A stretch of 64,000 nt of DNA, from assembly GCF_003171515.1 (NCBI RefSeq), contig NC_089390.1, positions 3,410,001 to 3,474,000 of the forward strand, written 5' to 3'. Below the pieces are notes generated by a model. The model was not told where the DNA came from. It did no database searches and saw nothing but the letters and a program-made list of their open reading frames with translations. This document shows positions 1 to 13,370 of the stretch, piece by piece; position 1 is the first letter of the stretch; the number at the start of each line of letters is the position of its first letter. This DNA comes from Pyrenophora tritici-repentis. Taxonomy: Eukaryota; Ascomycota; Dothideomycetes; Pleosporales; Pleosporaceae. The translations under genes and the position numbers were made by a program.

Positions 1-107
1 TTTCACTACCTCGATTCCCTCAACATCCAATCTCGCCCAACCAACCCACTGTAGCTAGCTTAAATACTAGCCCACCATCTGAACCATCGCCCACGGAGAC
101 CATCTCC

Positions 108-1514
108 ATGGCTAGAACCTCCGATTCCCTTCGAAGATGTGCATCTCGCACGTCAGACTTTAGCTTCGGTGGTTCCTCAATCCGGTACTCAAGCAGTAGT
201 TATGCATCTTCAGAAGCCGGCACAAGCTCTGCAGGCTGGCAAAGTCCCGCGCAGTTTTCAAACGACTACTTCCTTAACCGAGACCATTCAACGTCAACAA
301 AGAAGACAACACCCCTACCACGGACCCCGGAAGAAAGCGGAGCAGGCCCGATTGCTGATAACCGACATTCATCACTGCACTCGCTGCCGGTGATTGGGTT
401 AGCAGCCCCATATGAGCTTCAAAGGACCTCGATAAATATATCCCAGGCCAAATTAAGTCCATTTCCTTCTTCACAGCCCGAGATTATGAAATTGCATCGC
501 AGCGCAACAACAACGAGCCAAAAAACTACCTTTGAGAGGGAAGCGTTCCGCAACTCAGCCGTCCTATGTGATGTGTAAGACCCATGTCCTCAAACGTCGG
601 AGATACCACCCCGGCTAACCAACCATATCCCCAGTCGCGGCAGACTAGTCGAGTACTCACACTGCATCAACCAAGACGATCCCCACGATGTCGAGATGCT
701 ACAAGCATCTGACGAATGCCGTATAGCCGTCATACGGAAACGCATCACAGATCCGGAGTCGCGCATAGTACGCGTAGTAACGTCAATATGGGCTTTCAGC
801 GACGACAACCTCACGCGTGTCGAACTCCGCATGGAAGACGACCAAATGTACATTCCCTACTCGAGCTACTTCTCCCCCTCCAAAGTATCCATTACAATGC
901 CTTGCGAGCTCAAATTCCACGACATCAAGCATGGCAACCGTCCCGTTCACGTCGCAAGAACAAGTTGGGTAAACTACATATTCGACACGCCGCAAGCGGC
1001 TGCCCTCTTCCAAAACGAAATCATGGGCCGCACGCTCCTAGCTACATTCCGCACGGAGCAGACTTTACGGTCACACACGTCGCTCGTGGGTAAGTCCTTT
1101 TCCTACGCTGAACAAATGTGTGGTATGGAGAACCTGCGTGTGTGGGAAGACAACGATAGCGGTGCTATTATCGCGTTAATACATTTTTCGGCGCATTTTC
1201 GACAGGGTTATCTGGCTTTTTATCTAAACGACGCGGCGCATCCTGTTAAGGTTAAAGATGATGGGGGCAGGGAGGTCAAGATCAAAGGGCTAAGAGTACC
1301 AATTGAGGGGGCTAGTAGGAAAGATAGTGTCATTGAGGGCAAGGGCAAGGGTAAGATGGGCGAGAGAGAAAGGGAAAAAGAAAAGGAGAAAGGCATTATC
1401 AGTGGGGCCAAGGTCGAATTTGCGACCGATGGAGAGAAGAGGGAGTTTTTGGACATGTGTAAGCATGTGCAGAGGAACATGATTGAGTTACCGGATTTGA
1501 TGGGTGTCAACTGA
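108..1514 (+). CDS. Conserved-looking fungal protein of unknown function
   Basis: Two exons, 108-574 and 635-1514, are separated by a 60-nt GTAAGA...CCAG intron with a CTAAC branch motif; the join keeps one frame and gives about 448 aa. The first ~130 residues are rich in Ser, Thr and Pro and look disordered. The middle part (about residues 160-390) is a mixed hydrophobic/charged globular region. The tail has a Lys/Glu/Gly-rich stretch (GKGKGKMGEREREKEKEKG) before a short final helix ending in LPDLMGVN. I do not recognise a family and assign no function. The start is the first ATG of the open frame; an upstream exon beyond the left edge cannot be excluded. Codon use and the clean splice join argue that the gene is real. 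Confidence 0.7.
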
Positions 1515-4500
1515 GAGCATGGTTTAATCTTGGGATAAGAGGCGGATGGAATGGCATTACAGGTCTTGGGGGTTAAATGTATAATACCATTGTGATGACT
1601 ATTTATGACTATGTTATGACAAGGGGCACATGGAAGGAATGCTCCTTACTTACCGTATGTTCTACAGCATATCGATGACCCACGGATAATTTATCTGCTA
1701 GTTACTATCTGCGCTGCCTTTACGCTACTTCTTTACTCTTGTACTAGCCTAGCCTTGTAGTTGCTTGGGCCTTATAGAGTAGATAGTCGATGGGTCTATC
1801 TACTCTTGTCTCCTTGTGCTGAGTCTTGCGTGTTCTACTACCAGGAGGGAGATGAAGCATAGAATATAGTGACAACTTGTCTTTTAGCGAACATAGGGGA
1901 CATGTCTATGTGATAACTTAGGTAGATCTGTATCAGTTAATAGAAAGAGAGACATATAAACTTTATGCTACGCTCACTATAACCTAGGTTTTATAATATT
2001 CTAGGCAAAGTATAGAGAGTAAGAGAGCCTTATAGTAATAAAAACATGTGCGTATCAGTAGATATAGAGAAGCCGGTAGCGTAAGAGGATAGTAAGTAGA
2101 TCTATATATAGGTAGAAGGATATAAAAAAACGATAAAACTCGTGCTTATGTAACAGAGCGCCTAGTATTACAATTCTAATTACTACAATTAAGGTAAAGA
2201 GAAGACTCGCCGGCATTTGCACCTAATAAAACAGAAGCAGTACTCATAGGTTTGACACGTACTTTGCTAGTATACATATAATTAAGCCTACACTTACATT
2301 TATCTCCGCCTTTACATGGAAAAAGACACAGCACTACCGCCACCACTAGATAGAATCCTAAAACACGTGCATGCATGAAACTCGAACCCTCGTCCCTAAC
2401 AGGGCAAAAATAAGAACAATAGAATAGAACATACAACTAGTCGTCTTTCACTATTACCCCGAACACCCTTCCCAAGGAGATAACTCGAGTTAGCGGTGAG
2501 AGGGCTCAAACTACTATTCTAAACTGCACTTCCCATGGTGGCCAGCCCTGGCTCGTTAATCATCATCGCCTTTCGCAACTAAGCCAATGCCTTCTTATTA
2601 CATTGTACGAATCCCTTAAAAGGTATGACATAGCGTCGTATGTTGGAATACTAAGGAATCAAGCGCCATGTATAGTAGATCAAAGTGAGTAAGAATAAGA
2701 GTTTAAAACGTGCGTAAAGGTAAGATAAGAGAGAAGTACGTTTGCGCGTTTTAGACAGACGCGCATTCTAAGGTCGGAAATGCTATAGTTCTGTTGATGG
2801 ACTGTTAGGTATGTTGCCGTCTGTGCTGGGATGCGCCTGCGGGCCTGTATGTGCCTGATCTCATGGGCGAAATTCGCACACACTTATGTGGTGAGACTCG
2901 GCGATAGAGGGAGCAAGATCATAGAATATGAAAGAGAGGAAACGGACTTGTCAATTCATAAATATGAATGCCAGGACATATGAGCAAAGTGATATCTTCG
3001 AAGTGAAGAGTAGTATATTCCAAGTTTACGCGGATAGTAATGGCAGAGAGAATAGAGGAAGAAAGCAATCCCACATGCAACGAAGCCTGTAAGATAGACT
3101 TACATCTCCCACAACAAAAAGATGCAAAGAAAGCACAGGAATAGTATAACGAGCGGTCAGGTGCCAAATAGCGAAACAGTGAGAAGAAGAGACACCATTG
3201 GTACTCTCCTCACAAACATCTCCTGTCAACTTGCCACTAAAACTGCATCAATCTACAATTTAGTGCCACCATCACAAGCATGACGGCTCGCTCGAAAAAC
3301 AACATCACATACACACACACACAGGACGAAAAACAGCCACAGAGCAGTAAAAGCAAGACCCCTAAACACAGACACGACCCGATCCGATCCGACCCGCAGC
3401 ACTGCAAAAGAGATGGAAATAAAAAGCACATCAGCCCCGCCCTAGGCGAAGAAGAAAAGCCAAAAAGGTGACAGACCCCATAAAAAGCAAACAGCATGGG
3501 AAAGAATGCCAACATCGAGAATGCCATTATGTAAAAAAGTCAGCTCACGATCTACTTCCCCCTCCTCCCACCACCATACCAGGTGCCAGGAATCGGGTGC
3601 GTAAGACGCGTCGCTGACACCACCATTATCGCAGATCCCCCCGAAAAGCGGTCGGTGGGATCAAAGGAGAAGAAGCAAGGGGAGCGGCAAGGACATCAAA
3701 GGGCATCTCTGCCAGGGTTGCGCTAACTAACTTAGCCAGTCCAGCGTCCGAATACCGTGCACCACACCAACACGAACGAACCCTTCACGACGACGCACGA
3801 GAACCCACAACGAGGGACGATCGTGTTTTCTTTTTGTTGCGAGCTTGCTGCGGTCGGCGGGACTACGCACGTACCAAGGCTGTATGTCACGAAAGGGGTG
3901 GGGAAAAGGAAAATTCCGCAGTGTGTTTGCGTAGGCGTCATACACGCATAGGATGAGAAAAGATGAGTCGGAATGTCAGCTTGAGAGAACATGACCCGAT
4001 GGCAAGATGATTTCAAATAAACCTAATAGCATTCATAGCCATCTATATTACAATTCCATCTGCCTTAGGCGTGTGTAAAACCTAATGTAAAAGTCTTGTA
4101 TTTTACTAAAAGCAATAGAAGCAAAGAAGCGCTCAAGCTAGACAAGAGCAACAAACAACGCCTCGATGCACACGCTCGTTTGCGCAAAACCCATGCCTGC
4201 ACCTGCCTAGTCGGCTTGGATATTCCCTTCATATTGTTTGCTTTGCTCTGTTCCGCAGAGAAAGTGGTAGAATAGAAAAAGACAATAAAAATCGGTATGA
4301 CGTGCAAATCCCGCATATTAGACATTCTTTCGCTGCTCGTAGAGACTGCCAGGCGTAGTAGGGTATGACTGGCCCGTTTATCCAAACTCCGTCGTCTCCA
4401 GGACTGGCTTCCCTGATGCCTGAAACTGAGGTCATGGTTTGCTGGATACAGCTATGCGTGATTGCTTGATCACGCTGTTCCGGAGGACAGGTCTTTGACA

Positions 4501-4814
4501 CCAAGATAGAAAACTGTTAGAGCACGTAGAGAATAGCGTATAAATATGGCAAATGAGAAAGCAATTTCCGAAGTAGCCAGTAAGAGTCCAGTTTATCAAC
4601 CTGATATCACTCAAACGCTACGTCGCCGCTTGGGCCTTGCGATGTGTCGTTGGTCGTTCGGTGTAGTGAGGAGGCCGACCGATGTGGGGTATAGCTGTGA
4701 AAATGTACATGGAAGGGGTATCGATCAAGTCCAGAACGCTTCATGAAAATGCCCACCGCTACTCTCGTCATCTCAAAGCGAAGGCCTCTTCACTCTAGGG
4801 TCATGCGACCGTTT
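1515..4814. other. Gene-free AT-rich intergenic block
   Basis: About 3.3 kb between two genes with no open frame that resembles a protein. The part from about 1.6 to 3.3 kb is visibly richer in A and T than flanking genes. It contains a short CA microsatellite near 3309-3323. Nothing resembling a transposase, reverse transcriptase or terminal repeat was seen. It holds the 3' sides of both flanking genes, which converge here. Confidence 0.5.
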
Positions 4815-7431
4815 CTAGTGGCCGCCGTTCTTTCTGAAGTTTAGCAACTGAGACAAGCTCGCCAAGCTGCACCCGCTCTTGAGGAAGTCGTGGCTAATCA
4901 GCTCACCTGCGCTGGCACGCGACTTGACATCGACGCAGAGACAGACGGACAAGAACGCCTTGAGTTCCTTGGACAGCTTATCGGGCTTCTTGAGACGCGG
5001 AGTTCCGTTGGTCGCAATGAGATACAGAGCCTTGAGCGGCTCCTCGTTCAGGTAGGGTGGTTCGGACTCGATCATCTCAATAGCCATGATACCCAAAGAC
5101 CAGATATCAACCTTATTGCCATACTCTTTCTGCTTGACGACTTCTGGTGCCATCCAGTATGGGGTTCCGACCATCGTCGCACGCTTGCTGCGTTGCTCGG
5201 TAAGTTTGGCGCTGAAGCCAAAATCGGCTAGTGGAGGTCAGCAAACTGCAACTGAAAGAGGGTTATCGGTATACATACTGATCTTGACGTTACCACGGCC
5301 GTCGAGCAAGACATTGTCACTCTTAATGTCTCGGTGGATGATGTTCAGATTATGCAGGTACTCTAGTCCCTTGCATGTCTACTTGGAGTTAGCACGAAAT
5401 CGTCATTGCGTAGGCTTGTAGACTTACCTCGAAGCAGATGGTGGCAATTTGGTCTTCAGTGATGGAAGGGTTGTTGTCAATAATATCAGTCAAAGCACCT
5501 CCCTCCATGAACTCCATGACTACCCAGAGTTCGGACTGTTCTTCTTGCAAAAAGGCGTCCAAGAAGTTGACGATGTTGGGGTGTTTGCTGTCCTTCATGA
5601 CGATAATCTCGTTCACAATCAACTCCTTTCGTGGCTGGTTGCGGAGATCCATCTGCTTGATGGCAACTTGAGCACGGGGTCCATTCTCCTGCATGACCCT
5701 CCTTGCCATGGGCGAAGTCGCGCCCTCACGGATACGAGCAACATACACGGAACCACTGGCACCTTGACCAATCTTCTTCTGTTTATTGTACGAGTCCAGC
5801 GGCTTCTCCTTTGAAACAACTTCACGCAGTTTGGCCATGACCTCACTCTCTGACATGCTCGACATGCGTACATCCTTGCGTGGCGTCTCCTCTTTGGGCT
5901 TGGCCGTAAGTGCCTGTTCGGCCTTTTTGACGGCATCGCTGACGGGGGCGCCACTGGGCTTGGCCACGTTCAATGGTTTAGGTGCGGCAGAGCCTTGGTA
6001 TTGTTTTTGTTGTTGCGGCTGGCCGTTGGCAGCGCGGGGTACGTTGTTACTCGATCCCTTGTAGCTTTGGTTAGGCACGATCGGTGGCCGCTGTTGGGTA
6101 GTAGGTACCTTTGTAGGAGAACTGCTGTAACCGCCATTCTGTTGAGGAGCAGGAGGAGCAGGACGCTGCGCGGCCATTTGACGCAGAGAACCCGGAGGTT
6201 GCTGGCCCTGCTGTTGGGTTCGCTGCGCACCTGGGGTCGAGGGAGCTGGACGACTTGGGTTATATCGCTGGCCGGACGGGCTCGAGTCTCGCGAGTCGAA
6301 GCCACCACCAATCTCCTGTTGTGCCAGGGGAAGTTTCTTCTGCGGTAGCGAAGCATTGTACTCGGCTAGTTCTTCGCGTTGTTGACGCTCATACTCCTGT
6401 CTCTGCCTCTCACGCTCACGTTCTCGCTGTACCCTTGCCTGCTCGTCTTGCCGCCTCCTCTCGTTCTCGTAACGCTCCTGTTGCTGCGAGGCTGAGTTTT
6501 GCTGACTGGAGTATCCTGGGCTTTGGCTCTGGCTCTGGCCCTGACCCTGACCCTGACTATAGCTGTCTTTGCGCTGGTAGTTGCCAGGGGGTGCGGGACG
6601 TGGGGGTGCAACAGAATTGCCACCACCTTGGTAACCCAGCTGTTTCTCCACGCCAGAGTTAGCTGGCGGGGTTGGAGGGTATTGCTGGTCATCTCGCTTG
6701 ACGAGCTTCTCAGTATAAAACTCCAGAACCTCGAGAACGGCCTTGGGGTTCTTCGCGTAGTCATCTTTAGTGAGGGCAGATGCAGTGAGCAACTTCTCCC
6801 ATTCGACCGGCAGACCAACAAAGGCTCCGCTGTTAGGGTCGAAGCCTACGTGCACTCTATGTGTGAAGTTTGTAGGGTTGCTGACGCCGCCCATGCTGGG
6901 ACATCGCTGGTAGATGCTGTCTATCCACGAGTAGACCTCATCGTCGGTCTCGACTCTGCATGTGATGATCTTGGTGGGACCATCTCGGGGCGGCGACGAG
7001 CCTTTGCTGGTGTTGAGGGCGCGGGTGATCTCGAAGGAGAGCGGCTGCGTGTCGGATCGCTCGACGCCAAGGATGTCGCGCAGCTGAATAGTGTTGGATA
7101 CCTTTGAGGCATTGGGGCTCTTGAAGAAGTTCAGCTCAAATTCGCGCAGGACCAGCCACCGGTCAGCCCAGACGAAAGACTTGAAGAGGCCCTCGTCTTT
7201 GACCTTGACCATTCCCTCCTTGACCGTGGCCGTGGAGGAAGCGGACCTTTCGGTCTGGGTGCGTGTGAGAGACATTTGCGAGCCGTTGTTAAAGGCGGGG
7301 GATTGCAGACTCAGGCCTGCCATGTTCCCCGGGAGGGTGCTACTGGTGTTGGGTGTAAGAGCAAGGCGCGGGCGGTCTGTTGGCGGGCGTGGTGCGGGAC
7401 CAGGGTTCATGAACTGTTCGCGCGAGTACAT
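4815..7431 (-). CDS. cla4: PAK/STE20-family protein kinase, Cla4 type (PH + CRIB + kinase)
   Basis: Three exons on the minus strand (7431-5428, 5378-5279, 5227-4815) join in frame across introns of 49 and 51 nt to give about 838 aa, close to yeast Cla4. In order: a PH domain (about residues 70-178), a CRIB Rho-binding motif (about 183-208), a long Gln/Pro/Ser-rich linker, then a Ser/Thr kinase from about residue 548. Visible kinase motifs are the glycine loop GQGASGSV, the VAIK lysine (about 592), HRD (683-685), DFG (703-705) and the PAK activation segment [12 protein letters not shown] plus CRIB distinguishes Cla4 from Ste20. Family members are Cdc42/Rac effectors acting at membranes in polarity, septation and budding. 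A GTAAGT donor at about 7597 and a CTCCTCAG acceptor just before the ATG suggest a 5'-UTR intron. Confidence 0.95.
6518..6557. repeat. Hexanucleotide repeat inside cla4 linker
   Basis: Imperfect tandem hexamers of the types CTGGCT and CTGACC encode an alternating Gly/Ser-Gln stretch ([11 protein letters not shown]) in the disordered linker of the Cla4 kinase. Such repeats are prone to length change between strains. Confidence 0.7.
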
Positions 7432-8849
7432 GCTGAGGAGCCGATGTTAGCGGAGGGGTCGGCAGATGGCAGGAACGGGGGGCAACTAGTGCTACCGGTG
7501 TACAGTTTGAGTCGAGTTCGAGTTTTGTAGCATGTAGCAGAAGAGCATACACGGATACACGGACACAGGGTCGTGGGTGCAGGCTGAAACACTTACATGG
7601 GCAAGGACTTGATCAAACGATAGTTGCAGGAGCGGAAGGTTGGCTACACGAGCGTCGAAGGCGCCGTCGCTGCCTCGAATGCAGCCAGGCAGTCGAGGAG
7701 GTTGCGGTGAATGGCGGGGTGAACCGTGCTCAGTGAAGTGAGCAAGAAGTCTTGTGGCAACGCCCAGGCCAAGGAAAAACCGCTTTTGTGGACTAGAAGG
7801 CGTTTTGCGAACAAAGTTGGAGAACGGGGAATCCTTGGGTGGGAGCGTCGCGCGGAGTAAGTAAGCAGCAATACGAGCCAGGCTTCGGGCTGCTATGCGG
7901 CGGGACAGTAATGCTAAGAAGAGTGTGGGAGCGGGTGCCGATCCAGGTCACAATGCGTCGCACCGAGATGCTATTCAGCGAAAAAGCCACATTAGGCAGT
8001 CGGAGGAGAATAGGGGAACTGTGGTATAGTCCAAGAGAGCGCGGTCGTGTCTGCTACAGTTGGAGTGGTGTCTTTAGTGGATCCCCATGTCCTTGGTTGG
8101 CTTGTTGGATTGGAGCGTCTCCGATCATGGCGCGCTAAAACGGCAGACACAAACTTCTCTCACGTGCCTCTAGTCGGGCATCGGTCGTCAAAGGGAGAGA
8201 GGCGCACCAATAACGTGAGCATTATACCCCATGGCCTGTTCCATGCACTCGGACTTTGCGCCCAGCGCGTGCGCTACCTGTGCAAATGCGTCTCATGGTT
8301 GGGCATTATCTGACCCTGACCGCCCGGCGCCTGTCTCCAAGTACATACACAATTGCGCTCAGCGTTTCAGACGCCAGCCCGGCCGAGCAAGTCAAATTCT
8401 GAAACCCTTCTGGGTTGCACCAAAAACCTTCCATGACCTGCTACATGGGCTTATTTAGAAGCTGTGCCGCTCGCTACGCCTTCTAGCTGCTTGATCGTGC
8501 GAGATTACAAGTGGTGCCATGTTCAAGAAGACATGGCTAGCACGTCGTGTCAAAGTGTCAAATTGCCTGTCTTGACCATGTCGACTACACACCCTTTGCT
8601 GTAGGCCCACCCACTACAGGTACAGACGGCTATAAAAATAACCACTCTGCGAGCGTTGATGTTTCAGATGCAGCGCGGCGCTCGATACATTAGGCTCAGC
8701 TTCCACTTCCACATGTTTCACCCCCCCCCCCCCCAATCGATCAGCGTCCGCAACTGAACCCCACTACTCAGCCCATGTCCCTGTGCCGGCACCCGTTGAC
8801 GACGCACGACATCAGAACATAACGACATGTCACAGCTTACATACTCTAC
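7432..8849. other. Intergenic: cla4 5' region and antiporter 3' region
   Basis: No coding sequence recognised. It holds the presumed cla4 promoter and a likely 5'-UTR intron (about 7433-7602), and the region downstream of the antiporter gene. A run of 14 C lies at 8721-8734. Confidence 0.5.
8721..8734. repeat. C14 homopolymer
   Basis: Fourteen consecutive cytosines in the region downstream of the antiporter gene. This is the longest homopolymer I noticed in the window, and its exact length is likely to be assembly-sensitive. Confidence 0.9.
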
Positions 8850-10731
8850 TTACATTACCCCCCAAACGCCCAGCACATCTCTTCCAGCACCGTGCTCCTG
8901 TTTGTCCTTGCGCGATTCTAGCTTCTTGACCCGGCGAACGGCCAACTCAACGCCGAGGGGACCCATGATGGTGCAGAGGACGATTGCCCAAGTTACAATC
9001 AAAAACATGTCGGTTGGCTCATCTGTTCCCTTTCCGTCAACGGAGAAGACGCCTCTTGACTCAGCAACTCCGGAGATTAGGAAGCCAATTTCCCCTCGGG
9101 CGCACATGGCGAGGGCTAGTATAAGTGGCGGGTGCAGCGAAAAAGGTTTTTGTGCATTGCACGAGCTTCTTCTGTCGCCGTTTGTGGCGTTTGTGGCGTT
9201 TGTCGATGATGTCCGGGAACGCATCTGCGTGGGGGTGGCTCCTGCCTCAGTAGTCGGTTGTGTATGGTCGCTCTTTCCCCATAGGTGAGGTATCGAGGGC
9301 AATTGCACCTTGGATAAGAGCTTACGGGGCGTGCCTGGGCCCGAGACTGCTGGGAGTCGAACAAGCCAAAGACCGCATGCAAGCTTTCCCACTGCCATCA
9401 GGATGGTGTACAAGAGGCCTCGCCAGACAATGGCGCCTCTAAACATGCGTGTAATGGGTATGGAGAAGCCGACGGATGCAAAAAAGAACGGCTGCAGTAT
9501 CTTGGACACTGCTGGTTGGTAGTAGTGCTCGTACATGTCAGAGCCGCCGGTTTGATGCGTGGCTTTGTCTGGCTCCAACTGGCGAGAATGCTTTGAAGCG
9601 CTGTTTTGATCAACTTCAGTTCTTGGTGTATTCGTGAAGATGCCATCTTATTCGACGGCTGGGGTGGAATTCGAGGATGCACCTGCTCTTACTCCAGTAG
9701 CACCTGCAGGTGTCTTTTCGTTTACAAACTCTGACGTCGGATAGATAGGATGGGCTACCTCAGAGTCCCACCAACTGATAGCGGCTCCAGCAATATAAGC
9801 TGCAAACAAGTTTGATGTGCCTGCATAGGCAGCGCCCGTGACCAGACCAATTAGAATCAATGTATGAATCGTGAAGGCTGTCTGGCTTTTCTGCAATAGA
9901 CTATTCCATGGTGCATTTGGATCAGCCTCGCGGTACGAGTTGAGCCATGCTGTCACAGGCTTCGCAACAAAGAGACAAAGGAGCGGAGCAACTAGAGCAA
10001 AAGCAATCGAGACAAGCACCGGACGAGCCACGGTGACCCAACTAAAACTGTCGTCGCCCAGGTTAGAAATGACCTGCACCATGACTAGGCCAACAACGTC
10101 GTCCATGATTGCCGCGCTCGTGAGGACGACGCCTAAGCGGGAGGACGCTAGACCACTTGAGGCGAGAAGTGTAAAGGTTGTCCCTAGGCTAGTGGAGCAT
10201 AAAGCAGCGCCCGCAGCAAAGGCCTGCACGGGAGTTGCATCTAGTAGACCCTGCAGGGTGTAGGAAAGACCAATGGGGAGCGCGATGCCGGTCAGAGCGA
10301 CAGCCGAAAACAAGAGCAGATTGGCTTTTAGAGACGGGAACGAAGTAGAGAGGCCACCTGTTTTGTGTTTAGTAGCATGTTGAACATGACCGACGCTTCG
10401 GCATTTGGCAATATCATCTTCTACCAGTACCAGCCGAATCTTGGCACGCAGGTGGAGGAAAGGACATGCCTTCATAAACTAGGAGTATCAGGCCCAAGTA
10501 GCCTAGCTGCACGACGCTCTCTTGTAGGCTTGCTGCAAGCCATTGAGCACCTGGGGCACCCCATGCGATGCCCACCAAGACCTGGCCGAGCAAGCCACAG
10601 TGCAAGAGGGTATCGAGGGCAGCATTGATGATATTTAAAAACAGTAGAAACGATGTGAGTACCAAGATGCTAACTATGCCGGGCTCGTGATAAGGCAGCG
10701 ATGCGGTACCTTGAGACACGTCTACAGCCAT
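8850..10731 (-). CDS. CPA2-type cation/proton antiporter (Na_H_Exchanger family)
   Basis: Three exons (10731-10470, 10357-9693, 9578-8850) give about 551 aa. The N-terminal half is a string of hydrophobic helices typical of the monovalent cation:proton antiporter-2 family, with the YEGGLSTSF and TSLGTTFTLL segments and the conserved aspartates in AAIMDDVVGLV that family members use for ion exchange. A cytoplasmic Ser/Thr/Asn-rich insert (NATNATNGDRRSS) lies between late helices. Fungal relatives are Kha1-like endomembrane K+/H+ or Na+/H+ exchangers; substrate and membrane are inferred. The first intron (10358-10469) fits the family only if it begins with GC (donor GCATGT). A GT donor at GTACTG would also keep frame but would insert 12 residues into the conserved YEG-GL segment. 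The second intron (9579-9692, GTAAGA donor) is less certain. Confidence 0.8.
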
Positions 10732-11202
10732 GATGCAGGCAAGGGAAATGGCCCGCCTATATGCGTGCGGTGCCTATACCGTGTAGTTCAATGCGCCACA
10801 AGGCGAGTGGAGTGGAGACGCCAACAGCTCCCAAGAGAAGACACAATGTAAGCGCTGCACCTCTCTCTTGCCCACGTCCTTTTCCTGATGTCAGCGACAG
10901 AGATTGGACAGACAAAAGTGATGTGATGATGTGATTATATTGCGGACAGAGATCTAGGCCAACGACAAGCAGACGTTGGCCTCAGTCTGACAGGCCCGAG
11001 TGGATCTAGGGGCCCCGCTACCGTGGCCAGGGTCCCATCGACGGCCAGCCGAGTCCGCGCCCGCCGTCACCCCATTGATTGTTTTGGGCCAGCGGAAAAC
11101 ACGCGGCTACGCAATCACAGCAAAACATTCGGTTTTATCCAAACATACATATTCCTACCCGCATGTGCCCCATCTCCGCCGGAACCCTGATGCACACCAA
11201 CT
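10732..11202. other. Divergent promoter region, antiporter / ain1
   Basis: About 470 bp separating the start codons of the antiporter (minus) and alpha-actinin (plus). It must carry both promoters. No specific operator was recognised. Confidence 0.5.
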
Positions 11203-13370
11203 ATGGCGCCGCTTGAACAGCAATGGGTTAAGGTCCAACAAAAGACATTCACCAAATGGTACGCCTCTCCCTACCCCCTCCCCATGGCCCCAACCCACGG
11301 CTAACCACGCCGTTGCAGGCTGAACAGCAAACTTAAGATACGCGAGGTTGAGATCAAAGACCTTATCATCGACCTCTCCGATGGCGTACGTGCCCGCCCC
11401 GCCTGGGCCTGACGCCGGCTCTCCCCACCTCCGTCTCTCTAACATGCTTTCAGATTATACTCATACACCTCCTCGAGATCCTCAGCAACGAATCCCTAGG
11501 TCGCTATGCCTCCCGGCCGAAGCTACGGGTCCAGAAGTTTGAGAACGTCAACAAGTCACTGGATTTCATCCGGAGTAGGAGGATCCAGCTTACCAACACG
11601 GGTGCCGAGGATGTCGTCGACGGCAACAGCAAGATTATCCTCGGCCTGATATGGACTCTTATTCTGCGTTTCACTATTAGCGACATCAACGAAGAAGGTC
11701 TGAGCGCCAAGGAGGGTCTCCTGTTATGGTGTCAGAGGAAGACGGCCTGCTACGACGAAGTTGAAGTTCGGGACTTCTCGACAAGTTGGAACGATGGTCT
11801 AGCGTTGTGCGTAACACCATCAGATGTTTCGTTTCCAAAACTAATACTTATACAGCTGTGCTCTCCTTGACATCCACCGCCCAGATCTTATTGACTACGA
11901 CAGTCTCGACAAGAGCGACCACCGCGGAAACATGCAGCTCGCCTTCGACATTGCCTCCAAGGAAATTGGCATCCCTGACCTCCTCGATGTCGAGGACGTG
12001 TGCGACGTAGCGAAGCCCGATGAGCGCTCTCTCATGACATACATTGCCTACTGGTTCCACGCCTTTTCGCAGATGGAGCGGGTAGAGAATGCTGGTCGAC
12101 GAGTCGAAAAGTTTGTTGCCAATATGCAGGGGGCTTGGCAGATGCAGAACGACTTCGAACGGCGCATGCGCGAGCTCCTAGCCCAGATCGCAAAGCAGAA
12201 GACACAATGGGAGGAGGCCACGTTCGACGGCACCTACACAGACGCCCGGAACCAGTCATCCGAGTTCACAGCATGGAAGCGCAAAAACAAGCGGACATGG
12301 GTAGCTGAGAAGTCGGATCTAGTTGGGCTGTTGGGTAACATCAGAACCAAACTAGCCACATACCGATTACGGCCCTACGACCCTCCAGCCGAGCTCAGCC
12401 TTGAAGCACTCGATGCGGCCTGGACAGGCTTGATGAAGGCCGAACGACAACGCTCCCAGGTCATCAACGAGACTATCAGGGACATCAAGAACGCTCTACG
12501 GAAATCTTTCGCCGACAAGGCAAACGACTTTGCTCTCGCTCTCAACACCCTATCCACATCGATATCAGCGTTGGAAGGAGACGTTGACGACCAACTCGAG
12601 CATACGAAAGAGATCAGCAAGTCGCTTTCACCACTAGACGAATACCTAAACCTCATAGCTTCCATTGATGAGCAGTGCGCCGAAGCGAACATTGAGGAAA
12701 ATGACTTTACAACATATACATACGACGAACTGGAGTATGAACTAGGTCTGGTTCGCAACTCGGTATCCAAGAAGCTTGCATTTCTGGAGAACCAAATGGT
12801 TGCGCGTAACATGACCAACCTGACCCCGATACAACTCGAGGAGTTTGAATCCGTCTTCAGGCATTTCGACCGCGATGTATCCAACTCACTGGCGGAACTG
12901 GAATTCTCGGCAGCATTGGCAAGTTTAGGCTTAGTCTACGACGAGGAAGAGATGCATGAGAGATTCCGCGAGACGAGTGGCGGCCGAGACTATGTTACTT
13001 TTGAACAGTTCATCCGCTTCATGGTCGACGAGACAGAAGATCAAAATACCGCCGAGCAAGTCTTTGAGTCGTTCAAGGAGGTTGCCGATGGCAAGGTCAG
13101 TCCAGAACCCACACTCCCACTCATCCACATTCACCTATGCTAACATGTCATCAGCCATACGTTACAGAGCTGGACCTCCGCCACTCGCTCGTCCCAGACG
13201 AAGTCATCGAAGACCTACTCTCCACCATGCCAGAGCACCAGGGCCCAGACATGCAAGAAGACCGCGATCTCCCCAAGTTCGACTACATTACCTATATGCA
13301 GCGGTACATGGGCATCGACCGCGCAAACGCAAACGGAAACGGTGTCGTGGAACAAGTTAATGGCGAGTAG
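11203..13370 (+). CDS. ain1: Alpha-actinin-like actin cross-linking protein
   Basis: Five exons (11203-11258, 11319-11385, 11454-11806, 11856-13095, 13155-13370) splice in frame to about 643 aa. Two calponin-homology domains occupy the first ~245 residues, beginning with QQKTFTKWLNSKL and including DGIILIHLLEIL and WNDGLAFCALLDIHRPDLI; these form the actin-binding module. Two spectrin-like helical repeats follow, then paired EF-hand-like modules near the C terminus (FRHFDRDVSNSLAELEF, VPDEVIEDLL). The short rod and length match fungal alpha-actinins rather than the four-repeat animal form. It should cross-link F-actin at the cytokinetic ring or septum, as Ain1 does in fission yeast. The third intron uses a GTGCGT donor and a TACAG acceptor. 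The start is the first in-frame ATG before the conserved CH domain. Confidence 0.95.

Noticed and set aside
3290..3530. Pair of opposing open frames around a CA repeat.
   Set aside because: Low-complexity sequence without family resemblance.
6499..7107. 202-codon plus-strand open frame over cla4.
   Set aside because: Antisense shadow of the Gln/Ser-rich linker and CRIB region of cla4.
8630..8640. TATA-like element (CTATAAAAAT).
   Set aside because: No plus-strand gene follows at a suitable distance; the flanking genes are on the minus strand.
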